Source: Phaeovulum veldkampii DSM 11550
GTDB taxonomy: Bacteria; Pseudomonadota; Alphaproteobacteria; Rhodobacterales; Rhodobacteraceae
Length of the DNA: 64,000 nt
NCBI RefSeq assembly: GCF_003034995.1
Contig: NZ_PZKF01000012.1
Location: 24,433-88,432 of the forward strand
Direction of reading: 5' to 3'
Shown here one piece after another: positions 1 through 11,092 of this stretch (the stretch's first letter is position 1; the number at the start of each line of letters is the position of its first letter). The notes under the pieces were generated by a model that did not search any database, was not told the DNA's origin, and saw nothing but the letters and a program-made list of their open reading frames with translations. The position numbers and the translations under genes are program-made.

Positions 1-130
1 TCACGATTTCAAGCAGGGGCGAAATCACCACCGGCCAGTCGGCGCCGTAGCGGGCGGCAAATTCGGCGGCAAACCGGCGCGATTGCGCCAGAGGTCGGGT
101 CAACAGCAAGGTCGGGCGCAGGTCTGGCAC
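1..130 (-). CDS. hemD: Uroporphyrinogen-III synthase, N-terminal fragment
   Basis: Partial gene read leftward from a GTG at 130 and cut by the window edge after about 43 codons. The visible protein has the HemD-like opening [14 protein letters not shown] followed by SPLLEI. HemD cyclises hydroxymethylbilane to uroporphyrinogen III in tetrapyrrole synthesis. The gene is divergent from tsaD with a 73-bp gap, an arrangement I recall from other Rhodobacteraceae. Only the N-terminus is visible, so the family call rests on these short motifs and on context. Confidence 0.7.
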   Translation of the reverse strand, partial: MPDLRPTLLLTRPLAQSRRFAAEFAARYGADWPVVISPLLEIV

Positions 131-203
131 GAAAACCCCCCGGGATTGTGCGAAAGCCGGGGCAGTGTTACCTGCCACAGGGCGCGCAGGCAACCGGCAG
201 AAC

Positions 204-1295
204 ATGGCACAAACGCTTACCCTTCTTGGCATCGAGTCAAGCTGCGACGATACCGCCGCCGCCGTTGTCCGGCTGGCGGAGGGGCGCGGCACGGTTCTGG
301 CCTCGGTCGTGGCGGGACAGACTGATCTGCACGCGGCCTTTGGCGGCGTGGTGCCGGAACTGGCCGCGCGCGCGCACACCGAAAAGCTGGATCTTTGCGT
401 GGAACAGGCGCTGGCCCAGGCGGGGCTTGGACTGACCGATCTTGACGGCGTGGCGGTGACGGCGGGGCCGGGGCTGATTGGCGGGGTAATGGCGGGGGTG
501 ATGTGCGCCAAGGGCCTTGCCGCGGGCGCCGGGTTGCCGCTGGTGGGTGTCAACCATCTGGCGGGCCATGCGCTGACCCCGCGCCTGACTGACGGGCTGG
601 AGTTTCCCTATCTGATGCTGCTGGTGTCGGGCGGGCACTGCCAGTTTCTGCTGGTGCGCGGCGCCGAAGCGTTCACGCGCCTTGGCGGCACGATCGACGA
701 CGCGCCGGGCGAGGCCTTTGACAAGACCGCCAAACTTCTGGCGCTGCCCCAGCCCGGCGGCCCGGCGGTGGAAACCGAAGCGGCGCTGGGTGATCCGCGG
801 CGGTTCGCCTTCCCGCGCCCGTTGCTGGACAGGCCGGGCTGCGACATGTCGTTTTCGGGGCTGAAGACCGCGCTGTTGCGCGCCCGCGACGGGGTGATGG
901 CGGATGGCGCTCTGCGGCGGCAGGATCGGGCCGATCTGTGCGCCGGGTTTCAGGCCGCCGTTTCCGCTGTGCTGGCCGAAAAGTCGCGCCGCGCGCTGGC
1001 GGATTATCTGGCGCTGGCCCCCGCCGATCCGGTTTTTGCCGTGGCGGGTGGGGTGGCTGCCAATCGGGCGATCCGCGCCGCGCTGGAGGATGTGGCCGCA
1101 CGCGCGGGCGCGCGCTTTGTCGCACCGCCGCTGGCGCTGTGCACCGACAATGCGGCGATGATCGCCTGGGCCGGGATCGAGCGGTTCCGGCTGGGCCACC
1201 GTGACGGAATGAGCCTGTCGGCCCGCCCGCGTTGGCCGCTGGATGAAACCGCCGCACCGATGCTGGGCGCGGGCAAGAAGGGGGCCAAGGCATGA
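204..1295 (+). CDS. tsaD: tRNA N6-adenosine threonylcarbamoyltransferase TsaD
   Basis: TsaD (Gcp/Kae1 family) transfers threonylcarbamoyl to A37 of ANN-decoding tRNAs, together with TsaB and TsaE. The 363-residue protein opens with GIESSCDDT, has the metal-binding H-x3-H in VNHLAGHA, and continues with LVSGGH and a C-terminal [10 protein letters not shown] segment, all family hallmarks at normal length. I chose the ATG at 204 because the protein then starts [13 protein letters not shown]; a longer reading from 165 adds residues not typical of the family. It overlaps gpsA by an ATGA. Its partner TsaE is encoded at 30641. Confidence 0.96.
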   Translation: MAQTLTLLGIESSCDDTAAAVVRLAEGRGTVLASVVAGQTDLHAAFGGVVPELAARAHTEKLDLCVEQALAQAGLGLTDLDGVAVTAGPGLIGGVMAGVMCAKGLAAGAGLPLVGVNHLAGHALTPRLTDGLEFPYLMLLVSGGHCQFLLVRGAEAFTRLGGTIDDAPGEAFDKTAKLLALPQPGGPAVETEAALGDPRRFAFPRPLLDRPGCDMSFSGLKTALLRARDGVMADGALRRQDRADLCAGFQAAVSAVLAEKSRRALADYLALAPADPVFAVAGGVAANRAIRAALEDVAARAGARFVAPPLALCTDNAAMIAWAGIERFRLGHRDGMSLSARPRWPLDETAAPMLGAGKKGAKA

Positions 1296-2251
1296 GCATT
1301 TCTGTTTTGGGCGCGGGTGCCTTTGGCACGGCACTGGCTGTCAGCCTTGCGCAGAATGGGCCGGTGACGCTGTGGGCGCGTGACCCGGCGCAGGCGGCGC
1401 AGATGGCCGAAGCCCGGATGAACGCGCGCCGCCTGCCGGGGGTGCGCCTGCCAGACACCGTGACGGTGACCGCCGATCTGGATGCGGCCATGGCCGATGT
1501 GGTGCTGCTTGCCATTCCGATGCAGCAAACGGCGGCGTTTCTGGCCCAGAACACCGGGCGCCTTGCGGGCAAAGCGCTGGTCGCCTGTTCCAAGGGAATT
1601 GATCTCGCCACCGGCCAGGGGCCGACGGCGCTGATTGCCACCACCTGCCCCGGCGCCATTCCGGCGGTTTTGACCGGCCCCAGCTTTGCCGCCGACATCG
1701 CCCGCGGCCTGCCCACCGCGCTGACGCTTGCCTGCGCCGACGCGGCGGCGGGCACCGCCCTGCAACACGCCCTGTCAACCCCCACGCTGCGACTTTACCG
1801 CACCACCGACACCACCGGCGCAGAGCTGGGCGGCGCGCTGAAAAACGTGATCGCCATTGCCGCGGGAGTGGTAATCGGCGCCGGGCTGGGCGATTCTGCC
1901 CGTGCCGCGCTGATGACCCGCGGCTTTGCCGAGATGACGCGCCTTGCCACTGCCTTCGGCGCCCACCCCGATACGCTGATGGGTCTGTCGGGCTTTGGCG
2001 ATCTGGTGCTGACCTGCACCTCGGCGCAATCGCGCAACTTCCGCTTTGGTCAGGCGCTGGGTGCTGCGGGAAGCTTTGATGCAGAAGCAACCATCGAAGG
2101 CGTGGCCACCGCACGCGCCGCCACCGCCCTTGCCGCGCGCCACGGTATCGACATGCCGGTGACGCAGATGGTCGCCGCCCTTGTCGCGGGTGCAATCACC
2201 GTGGAAAATGCCGTTCAGGCGCTGTTGTCGCGCCCGCTGAAACAGGAGTGA
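1292..2251 (+). CDS. gpsA: Glycerol-3-phosphate dehydrogenase [NAD(P)+]
   Basis: GpsA reduces dihydroxyacetone phosphate to sn-glycerol-3-phosphate for phospholipid synthesis in the cytosol. The 319-residue protein begins with a Rossmann nucleotide-binding loop, [12 protein letters not shown] (about residues 4-15), followed by VTLWARD. Mid-protein it has the GPSFA motif and [12 protein letters not shown], which carries the conserved catalytic Lys, and later [12 protein letters not shown]. The start ATG overlaps the tsaD stop by four bases, so the two are probably translationally coupled. Confidence 0.96.
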   Translation: MSISVLGAGAFGTALAVSLAQNGPVTLWARDPAQAAQMAEARMNARRLPGVRLPDTVTVTADLDAAMADVVLLAIPMQQTAAFLAQNTGRLAGKALVACSKGIDLATGQGPTALIATTCPGAIPAVLTGPSFAADIARGLPTALTLACADAAAGTALQHALSTPTLRLYRTTDTTGAELGGALKNVIAIAAGVVIGAGLGDSARAALMTRGFAEMTRLATAFGAHPDTLMGLSGFGDLVLTCTSAQSRNFRFGQALGAAGSFDAEATIEGVATARAATALAARHGIDMPVTQMVAALVAGAITVENAVQALLSRPLKQE

Positions 2252-2253
2252 TC

Positions 2254-2523
2254 ATGCTTTACGCCATCATCTGCCGCGACAAGCCGGGGCACCTACAGGT
2301 GCGGCTGGAGACCCGCGCCGCCCATCTGGCCTATATCGAACAAACCGGCATCGTGAAGATGGCCGGCCCGTTCCTTGAGCAAGGGCAGATGTGCGGATCG
2401 CTGGTGGTGGTCGAGGCCGACAGCCTGAAGGCCGCGCAAGACTGGGCCGCGGGCGACCCCTATGCCGCTGCCGGCCTGTTCGAAAGCGTCAGCGTGACCG
2501 AATGGAAAAAGGTGATCGGCTGA
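2254..2523 (+). CDS. YciI-like protein
   Basis: Small 89-residue protein of the YciI family, a ferredoxin-like fold related to muconolactone isomerase. The sequence shows the family pattern: a short beta strand (MLYAIICRD), a helix with RAAHLAYI, then GPFLEQGQMCGSLVVVEADS and a final GLFESVSVTEW. Its biochemical role is unknown. The ATG at 2254 sits five bases after AGGAG, better placed than a GTG six bases upstream. It lies two bases after gpsA and overlaps the next gene by one base, so it is in the tsaD-gpsA operon. Confidence 0.88.
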   Translation: MLYAIICRDKPGHLQVRLETRAAHLAYIEQTGIVKMAGPFLEQGQMCGSLVVVEADSLKAAQDWAAGDPYAAAGLFESVSVTEWKKVIG

Positions 2524-2942
2524 TGGCCTACTGGCTGTTCAAATCGGAACCCGACGTCTGGGGCTGGGATCATCAGGTCGCAAAAGGCGATGCTGGCGAA
2601 GAATGGCACGGCGTGCGCAACTACCTTGCCCGCAACAACATGCGCGCCATGAAGATCGGCGATCTGGGGTTTTTCTACCATTCCAACATCGGCAAGGAGA
2701 TCGTCGGCATTGTCGAGATTTGCGCCGAAAGCCACCCCGACAGCACCACCGATGACCCGCGCTGGGATTGCGTCGATATCCGCGCGGTGCGGCCCCTGAT
2801 GCGCCCTGTGACGCTGGCCGAGGTGAAGGCCGATCCCCGCCTGCAAGAAATGGCCTTGGTCAAATCCATGCGGCTGTCGGTGCAGCCGGTGACTGCGGAG
2901 GAATGGCGCATTGTATGCGGTCTGGGCGGGGTAGACCCCTGA
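2523..2942 (+). CDS. EVE domain-containing protein
   Basis: 139-residue protein that is entirely an EVE domain (PUA-like fold). It opens with the characteristic YWLFKSEPDVWGW and then WHGVRNYLARNNMRAMKIGD and FFYHSN, the segments that shape the aromatic-cage nucleotide-binding pocket. EVE proteins are thought to bind modified bases in RNA or DNA; the ligand here is unknown. The start overlaps the previous stop (TGATG) and it closes the tsaD-gpsA-yciI-EVE operon. Confidence 0.92.
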   Translation: MAYWLFKSEPDVWGWDHQVAKGDAGEEWHGVRNYLARNNMRAMKIGDLGFFYHSNIGKEIVGIVEICAESHPDSTTDDPRWDCVDIRAVRPLMRPVTLAEVKADPRLQEMALVKSMRLSVQPVTAEEWRIVCGLGGVDP

Positions 2943-3117
2943 ACTGCCCGCAAATCGATATCAAGAAAACATGTTTGAATTCATGCCATTGTCGTATCTT
3001 TACTCCAAGCGTTACCGGCTGGCCGACGCGCCGCCGCGGCGAGGGGGCCATTGAACCCCGCAGACCCCGGCCCATCTATTCAAAAGGCCGGGCGCACCGG
3101 CAGCAGGGAAGAGAAAC
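2943..3117 (+). other. Intergenic region upstream of phoU
   Basis: 175 bp without a convincing gene. The first 70 bases are AT-richer than the surroundings and could hold the phoU promoter. The remainder is GC-rich, and GGGAAGAG about 6 bases before the phoU ATG is a good ribosome binding site. I see no clear terminator after the EVE gene and no unmistakable Pho box. Confidence 0.4.
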
Positions 3118-3834
3118 ATGACCGAAACGCATCACATCACCTTGGCCTTCGACCGCGATCTGGAAAAGGTTCAGGCTCTGGTCGTCAAGATGGGCGGCAT
3201 GGTAGAGGCCGCCATCCTTGACGCCGCTCTGGCGCTGGAGAGCCGCGACGAGGATCTGGCCGAACAGGTCCGCCTGCGCGACAAGGCCATCGACGCGCTG
3301 GAAGAGCAGATCAACACCGAAGCCGCGCGCCTGATCGCGCTGCGCGCGCCCACCGCCAGCGACCTGCGCATGACGCTGAGCGTGATGAAGATTGCCGCCA
3401 GCCTTGAGCGCGTGGGCGACTATGCCAAGAACATGGCCAAGCGCAGCCATGTGCTGGCGCATATGGCGCCCATCGCGGGCTCGGGCGGGGCGATCCGCCG
3501 GATGGCGCGCGCGGTCGAGGCGATGCTGAAGGACGCGCTGGACGCCTACATCAACCGCGACGCCCAACTTGCCGCCGATGTGCGCGCCCGCGATCTGGAG
3601 GTTGACCAGATGTATAACGCGCTGTTCCGCGAGTTTCTGACCTACATGCTGGAAGACCCGCGCAACATCACCGCCTGCATGCACCTGCATTTCATCGCCA
3701 AGAACGTCGAACGCATGGGCGACCACGCCACCTCGATCGCCGAGCAGGTGATCTATCTGGTCACCGGCGAAATGCCCGAGGATGACCGCCCCAAAACCGA
3801 CAGCGTCGCCCGTCTGAACGAAGAAGAAGACTGA
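3118..3834 (+). CDS. phoU: Phosphate transport system regulatory protein PhoU
   Basis: PhoU is a cytosolic all-helical protein that links the Pst phosphate transporter to the PhoR/PhoB two-component system. The 238-residue protein shows two repeats of the PhoU helical bundle, with the metal-binding E/D-rich motifs ASLERVGDYAKNMAKR (about residue 99) and NVERMGDHATSIAEQ (about residue 199) in equivalent positions. Length is typical. It stands alone: no pstSCAB, phoR or phoB is present within this window, whereas phoU normally closes a pst operon. It converges on the FAH gene, whose stop codon is immediately adjacent. Confidence 0.93.
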   Translation: MTETHHITLAFDRDLEKVQALVVKMGGMVEAAILDAALALESRDEDLAEQVRLRDKAIDALEEQINTEAARLIALRAPTASDLRMTLSVMKIAASLERVGDYAKNMAKRSHVLAHMAPIAGSGGAIRRMARAVEAMLKDALDAYINRDAQLAADVRARDLEVDQMYNALFREFLTYMLEDPRNITACMHLHFIAKNVERMGDHATSIAEQVIYLVTGEMPEDDRPKTDSVARLNEEED

Positions 3835-4533
3835 TCACTCCGGCGCGGCGATGGCCAGCCGCACCGGATCAAGCCCGTCGATCTTGCCTTCGATCACATC
3901 ACCGGGGCATACCGGGCCCACGCCCGCCGGAGTGCCGGTAAAGATCAGATCGCCGGGGCCAAGGTGATAGAGCGTTGAGAGGTGACAGATCAGTTCTTCG
4001 ACGCTCCAGACCATATCTCCCAGATGCGCCTCTTGCCGAACCGCACCGTTCACCCACAGGCAAATCCGCTGTGGGCCAACGGAGCCGACGTCGGCGGCGG
4101 GCGTGATCGGGGCGACGATGGCCGAATGCTCGAAATCCTTGCCGGTGTCCCAGGGGCGGCGCTTGTCCTTGGCGGCGGCCTGAAGATCGCGCCGGGTCAT
4201 GTCAAGCCCCGCCGCATAGCCAAAGATCGCCGCGCGCACCTGATCGGGGGTAGCGCGGAACAGGGCCGCGCCCAGCGCCACGACCAGTTCCATCTCGTGA
4301 TGATAATCCGCCGTTCCCGGCGGATAGGGAACCGTCGCTCCGGTCGCAGTCAATGCAAGGGCCGATTTGGTGAAATAGAACGGAGCAGAGCGGTCCACCT
4401 CGCCGCCCATCTCGCGGGCATGTTCGGCATAGTTGCGCCCGACGCAAAAAATGCGGTGCACAGGGTAAAGCGCCTCTATCCCCTGCACGGGAATCGCCCG
4501 CACCGGGGCAGGACCGAAAACAAAGTCGCTCAT
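3835..4533 (-). CDS. Fumarylacetoacetate hydrolase family protein
   Basis: 232-residue FAH-fold enzyme. The sequence carries the family's IFCVGRNYAEHAREMG opening, the metal-ligand segment HHEMELVVALG (two Glu), GLDMTRRDLQ with its Asp, and GDLIFTGTPAGVGP near the C-terminus. FAH-family members act as hydrolases, isomerases or decarboxylases on acylpyruvate-like substrates; YcgM/FAHD1-type acylpyruvase is the nearest guess, but the substrate cannot be read from sequence. The start ATG overlaps the stop of the upstream ribokinase-like gene by four bases, so they form a two-gene operon. Confidence 0.88.
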   Translation of the reverse strand: MSDFVFGPAPVRAIPVQGIEALYPVHRIFCVGRNYAEHAREMGGEVDRSAPFYFTKSALALTATGATVPYPPGTADYHHEMELVVALGAALFRATPDQVRAAIFGYAAGLDMTRRDLQAAAKDKRRPWDTGKDFEHSAIVAPITPAADVGSVGPQRICLWVNGAVRQEAHLGDMVWSVEELICHLSTLYHLGPGDLIFTGTPAGVGPVCPGDVIEGKIDGLDPVRLAIAAPE

Positions 4534-5411
4534 GCGCGTTGCTCCAGAAACGCCTCTACCTCGGCACGGGCAGGGATCGCCTCGGCGGCCCCTGCCCGCG
4601 TCACTTTCAGCGCCGCCGCCCCGGCGGCCAGCCGCAGCGCGGCAGCGGGGCCGAAGCCCTGATCCCGCGCAGCGGCAAAATATCCGGCAAAGGTGTCGCC
4701 CGCACCGGTGGTATCGACCGGGCTCACCGCAAAAGCCGGCTGGTAGATCACCCGCCCCGCGCCAAGATCGTGCCAATCGGCGCCCTCAGCCCCGTGCGTG
4801 ACCAGAACCTCGGCCACTGGCAAATCGCTCAGCTCGCAGCCCAGCGCCGCCGTCAGTTGCCCGGCCTCAACCGCATTCAGCGCCAGCGTGGTGACATGCG
4901 GCAGCACGGCCCGCACCGCCGCCAACTCAAACGGCGCCGCTGAATAGACAACCCGCAGCCCCCGGATTGCCGCAGCCTCGGCCGTCTCGGCCTGCGCCGA
5001 TGTTTCGTTCTGCAGCAGCAGCGTATCGCCCGGCACAGCTGCATCCAGCGCGGCAACCGCCGCCTGTGGCGCAATCGCCCGGTTGGCGCCGGGGTGTATC
5101 ACGATGGCGTTTTCGCTCGCCGCATCCAGCAAGATGATGGCGTGCCCGGTTGCCGTTTGCATCCGCGCCACCGCCGCGCAATCAACCCCCAGCGCTACCA
5201 GCCGCGCCAGCACCTGCCCCCCGTCGGGGCCAATGGCCCCGATCAGGCGCACCCGCGCCCCGGCACGCGCTGCGGCCACCGACTGGTTCGCCCCCTTGCC
5301 GCCCAGCCCCGTCGAATAGTCCAGCGCGGCCAGCGTTTCTCCCGGCTGCGGCAGATGGGGCAGCCGATAGACATGGTCGATATTGATCGACCCCAAGGTC
5401 CAGATCGTCAC
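4530..5411 (-). CDS. rbsK: PfkB-family sugar kinase, ribokinase-like
   Basis: 293-residue PfkB-fold kinase. It contains the N-terminal signature GLGGKGANQSVAAARAG (about residues 35-50) and the C-terminal ATP and anion-hole signature DTTGAGDTFAGYFAAA, whose Asp is the catalytic base. The pattern fits ribokinase (ATP + ribose to ribose-5-phosphate), but related nucleoside kinases are not excluded. I chose the GTG at 5411 because AAGGGGG lies about six bases upstream. The gene is paired with the FAH gene and no sugar transporter is adjacent, so the physiological sugar is uncertain. Confidence 0.8.
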   Translation of the reverse strand: MTIWTLGSINIDHVYRLPHLPQPGETLAALDYSTGLGGKGANQSVAAARAGARVRLIGAIGPDGGQVLARLVALGVDCAAVARMQTATGHAIILLDAASENAIVIHPGANRAIAPQAAVAALDAAVPGDTLLLQNETSAQAETAEAAAIRGLRVVYSAAPFELAAVRAVLPHVTTLALNAVEAGQLTAALGCELSDLPVAEVLVTHGAEGADWHDLGAGRVIYQPAFAVSPVDTTGAGDTFAGYFAAARDQGFGPAAALRLAAGAAALKVTRAGAAEAIPARAEVEAFLEQRA

Positions 5412-5484
5412 GGCCAAGCCCCCTTCATCTTGGTTCAAATATCCTCGGGGGGGCGCGGGGGGCAGACGGCCCCCCGCTCTACCC
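5412..5484 (-). terminator. Hairpin terminator region after malic enzyme gene
   Basis: A perfect 9-bp GC hairpin, arms 5455-5463 and 5469-5477 with loop AGACG, lies eight bases beyond the maeB stop on the leftward strand. It is followed on that strand by a run of G, the motif GAGGATATTTGAACCAAG and the rbsK ribosome binding site. There is no U-tract, so termination may be inefficient or Rho-dependent. From memory, motifs like GAGGATATTTGAAC recur widely between genes in Rhodobacterales genomes; I see one copy in this window. Confidence 0.55.
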
Positions 5485-7752
<2,268 letters not shown>

Positions 7753-7872
7753 TGGGGCGGGTTCCTCCTGCAAGCCCTGCCCTCTTAGCGCCACCGCGCC
7801 TGCGCCTCAATGGATTTGCCGCTTTTCGGGCCAGTGGCGGTTTTGTAGGGTCATCCGAAAAGGGGGAAAAGG

Positions 7873-10527
7873 GTGTCCGAGCCGACTGTCACGCCGATGA
7901 TGGCGCAATATCTGGCGATCAGGGAAGCGAACCCCGGCGCGCTGCTGTTCTACCGGATGGGCGATTTCTACGAAATGTTCTTTGACGACGCCGTGGCGGC
8001 GGCGGCGGCGTTGGACATTGCACTGACCAAACGGGGCCAGCATCTGGGGCAAGACATCCCCATGTGCGGCGTGCCGGTTCATGCCGCCGAGGGCTATTTG
8101 CTGACACTGATCCGCAAGGGCTTTCGCGTGGCGATTGCCGAACAGATGGAAGACCCGGCCGAGGCCAAGAAGCGCGGGGCAAAATCGGTGGTGGCGCGCG
8201 ATGTGGTGCGGCTGGTCACCCCCGGCACACTGACCGAGGAAAGCCTGCTGGAGGCGCGTCGGCACAATTTTCTGGCGGCCTGGGCCGAGGTGCGCGACGA
8301 GGGCGCGCTGGCCTGGGTGGATATTTCCACCGGCGAGTTTCGGGTGATGCCCTGCTCTCTGGTGCGGCTGGGGCCGGAACTGGCGCGCCTCGCCCCGCGC
8401 GAGGTGTTGGTCAGCGAGGCGCGAGAGGCCGATTGTGCCCCGCTGGTGGCCGAGGCGCGGGCCGCTCTGACACCGCTGAGCCGCGCGAGCTTTGACAGTC
8501 AGGGGGGCGAACGGCGGCTGTGTGCGGCGTTTGCTGTAGGCTCGCTTGAGGCGTTCGGCGCCTTTGGCCGCGCCGAATTGTCAGCGATGGGCGCAATTGC
8601 CGATTATCTGGACCTGACACAGCGCGGCAAGCTGCCACTGTTGCGCGCGCCGCTGCGCGAAAGCCCCGGCGGCACGATGCAGATCGACGCGGCTACGCGC
8701 CGAAACCTGGAGCTGACGCAGGCGTTGTCTGGCGGGCGCGACGGCTCGCTTCTGGTGGCCATCGACCGCACGGTGACGGCGCCTGGCGCCCGGCTTTTGG
8801 AGCGGCGGATTTCGGCGCCCTCGCGCGATCTGGGCGAAATCCGCGCGCGCCATGCCGCCGTGCGGTTTCTGCTGGGCGAACCCCGGCTGGCCGAAGACCT
8901 GCGCGCCGATCTGCGGCGCGTGCCCGATATGGACCGCGCGCTCAGTCGCCTTGCGCTGGACCGGGGCGGCCCGCGCGACATGGCGGCCATTCGCAACGGG
9001 CTGGAACAGGCGGGGCGCATCGCGGCGCGGCTGACCGCATCCGAGGCGCCGCACCTGCTGACCGATGCCGCCACCGCGCTGGTCGGGCATGATGCGCTGG
9101 TGGCGCTGCTGGATGCCGCGCTGGTGGCAGAACCGCCGCTGCTGGCGCGCGATGGCGGCTTTGTCGCGCCGGGCCATGATGCGGGGCTGGATGAAACCCG
9201 CCGCCTGCGCGACGAGGGGCGCGGGGTGATTGCCGGAATGCAGGCTGAATACATTGCGCAGACCGGCATCAATAGCCTGAAGATCAAGCACAACAACGTG
9301 CTGGGCTATTTCATCGAAACCACCGTAACCCATGCCGACCGGATGCTGGCCCCGCCGCTGAGCGAAACCTTCATCCACCGCCAGACCACGGCGGGGCAAG
9401 TTCGGTTCACCACGCTGCCGCTGAGCGCGCTGGAAACCCGCATCCTGAATGCGGGCGCCCATGCGCTGGAAATCGAAAAGCGAATTTACGACAGCCTGCG
9501 CGGCGCGATTCTGGATCAGGCCGGGCCGATTGGCGCGGCGGCACGGGCGCTGGCCGAAATTGACCTGACTGCCGCCTTTGCCGATCTGGCCGCCGCCGAG
9601 GATTGGGTGGAGCCGGTGATTGATGACAGCCGCGCTTTCGAGATCGAGGGCGGGCGGCATCCCGTGGTGGAATTGGCCCTGAAACGCACGGGCGAACCGT
9701 TCATTGCCAACGATTGTGCGCTGTCAGACGGCGAGACACCGGCCATCTGGCTGCTGACCGGGCCGAACATGGCGGGCAAATCAACCTTCCTGCGGCAGAA
9801 TGCAATCATCGCGCTGCTGGCGCAGGCGGGTGCCTTTGTGCCCGCACGCTCGGCGCATATAGGGCTGGTCAGCCAGTTGTTCAGCCGGGTGGGCGCCGCC
9901 GACGATCTGGCGCGGGGGCGATCCACTTTCATGGTCGAGATGGTTGAAACGGCGGCGATCCTCAATCAGGCCGACGACCGCGCACTGGTCATTCTGGATG
10001 AGATCGGGCGCGGCACAGCGACCTATGACGGGCTGTCGATCGCCTGGGCGGTGCTGGAACATCTGCACGCCACAAATCGGTGCCGGGCGCTGTTTGCCAC
10101 GCATTACCACGAAATGACGGCACTGGGCGCCAAACTGAGCGGCGTTGAAAACGCCACCGTTTCGGTAAAGGAATGGGACGGCGAGGTTATCTTTCTGCAC
10201 GAGGTCAGGAAGGGCGCGGCGGACCGATCCTATGGTGTTCAGGTGGCGCGGCTGGCGGGGCTGCCGCAATCGGTGGTGGACCGGGCGCGGCTGGTGCTGG
10301 AGGCACTGGAATCGGGCGAACGCGAAGGCGCGGCGCGCAAACAGGCGATGATCGACGACCTGCCCCTGTTCCGCGCAGCACCCGCGCCACGGCCCGCCCC
10401 GACCCCGGCCGGGGCGTCGCCGCTGGAGAACAGGCTGAAGGCCCTGCACCCCGACGAAATGACCCCGCGCGAGGCGCTTGCGGCGCTTTACGAATTGAAG
10501 GGGATGGTGGGCAATGGTGCGCCGTAA
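7873..10527 (+). CDS. mutS: DNA mismatch repair protein MutS
   Basis: 884-residue mismatch recognition ATPase. The N-terminal mismatch-binding domain carries the Phe-x-Glu motif in [10 protein letters not shown]. The C-terminal ABC-type ATPase has Walker [11 protein letters not shown], the segment [14 protein letters not shown], Walker [17 protein letters not shown] and the ATHYHEMT switch. Length is normal for MutS1. The start is a GTG preceded by GGGGGAAAAG. A hairpin (10516-10536) spans the stop codon. It converges on grpE with a 20-bp gap; no mutL is present in this window. Confidence 0.97.
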   Translation: MSEPTVTPMMAQYLAIREANPGALLFYRMGDFYEMFFDDAVAAAAALDIALTKRGQHLGQDIPMCGVPVHAAEGYLLTLIRKGFRVAIAEQMEDPAEAKKRGAKSVVARDVVRLVTPGTLTEESLLEARRHNFLAAWAEVRDEGALAWVDISTGEFRVMPCSLVRLGPELARLAPREVLVSEAREADCAPLVAEARAALTPLSRASFDSQGGERRLCAAFAVGSLEAFGAFGRAELSAMGAIADYLDLTQRGKLPLLRAPLRESPGGTMQIDAATRRNLELTQALSGGRDGSLLVAIDRTVTAPGARLLERRISAPSRDLGEIRARHAAVRFLLGEPRLAEDLRADLRRVPDMDRALSRLALDRGGPRDMAAIRNGLEQAGRIAARLTASEAPHLLTDAATALVGHDALVALLDAALVAEPPLLARDGGFVAPGHDAGLDETRRLRDEGRGVIAGMQAEYIAQTGINSLKIKHNNVLGYFIETTVTHADRMLAPPLSETFIHRQTTAGQVRFTTLPLSALETRILNAGAHALEIEKRIYDSLRGAILDQAGPIGAAARALAEIDLTAAFADLAAAEDWVEPVIDDSRAFEIEGGRHPVVELALKRTGEPFIANDCALSDGETPAIWLLTGPNMAGKSTFLRQNAIIALLAQAGAFVPARSAHIGLVSQLFSRVGAADDLARGRSTFMVEMVETAAILNQADDRALVILDEIGRGTATYDGLSIAWAVLEHLHATNRCRALFATHYHEMTALGAKLSGVENATVSVKEWDGEVIFLHEVRKGAADRSYGVQVARLAGLPQSVVDRARLVLEALESGEREGAARKQAMIDDLPLFRAAPAPRPAPTPAGASPLENRLKALHPDEMTPREALAALYELKGMVGNGAP

Positions 10528-10536
10528 AGGCGCACC
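10516..10536 (+). terminator. Hairpin across the mutS stop codon
   Basis: Perfect 8-bp inverted repeat GGTGCGCC / GGCGCACC with a GTAAA loop containing the mutS stop. It sits between convergent mutS and grpE and could act as a terminator or mRNA 3'-end stabiliser in either direction. There is no U-run, so an intrinsic terminator is only a possibility. Confidence 0.45.
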
Positions 10537-10547
10537 CTACGGCTGCC

Positions 10548-11087
10548 TTATGACTTGGGGCTGGAGGACACGCCCACCTGAGCTGGCCGCAAAAGCCGGT
10601 CGTGAATCAGGAAACCCTCGGTCATCACCTGTATGATGTCACCCGCCCTGGTGCCGGGCAGCGGCGCCTCGAACATGGCCTGATGCTGTTGCGGGTCGAA
10701 GGCGTCGCCCACCTGCGGCATGATCGGGGTGATACCATGCTTGCCAAAGACATTGACCAGTTCGCGCAGGGTCAGTTCGACCCCCTCGATCAGGGCCGCC
10801 GCTGCGGCACGCTGTTCCTCGCCCGCGGCATCCAGCGCGCGACGCAGCGCGTCATAGACCGGCAGCATGTCACGCGCGAGCCGGGTGCCGCCGTATTGTT
10901 CGGCCTCGCGCCGCTCTCGCTCGCCGCGCTTGCGGATGTTTTCGGCATCGGCCAGCGCGCGCATGAACCGGTCCTTCAGCTCGTCCCGTTCGGCGCGCAG
11001 CGCCTCCAGCTCGCCAAAGGCCTCATCGAAGTTTTCTTCGATCTGTGCCTGATCTTCGGCAATCTCGTCTTTCTTCATATCGCTCAT
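10548..11087 (-). CDS. grpE: Nucleotide exchange factor GrpE
   Basis: 179-residue GrpE, the ADP-release factor for the DnaK chaperone. An acidic, charged N-terminal coiled coil (AEDQAQIEENFDEAFGEL, then LRAERDELKDRFMRALADAENIRKRG) leads into the C-terminal beta domain containing FGKHGITPIMP and GDAFDPQQHQAM, the standard family signature. It lies five bases downstream of hrcA and is presumably co-transcribed with it as a heat-shock unit. DnaK itself is not in the window. Confidence 0.96.
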   Translation of the reverse strand: MSDMKKDEIAEDQAQIEENFDEAFGELEALRAERDELKDRFMRALADAENIRKRGERERREAEQYGGTRLARDMLPVYDALRRALDAAGEEQRAAAAALIEGVELTLRELVNVFGKHGITPIMPQVGDAFDPQQHQAMFEAPLPGTRAGDIIQVMTEGFLIHDRLLRPAQVGVSSSPKS

Positions 11088-11092
11088 GCGTC

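Noticed and set aside
237..1334. Long open frame on the opposite strand of tsaD
   Set aside because: GC-rich genes of this genome produce long antisense frames; the protein is Arg/Gln/His-rich with no recognisable domain, while tsaD is a well-supported gene on the other strand.
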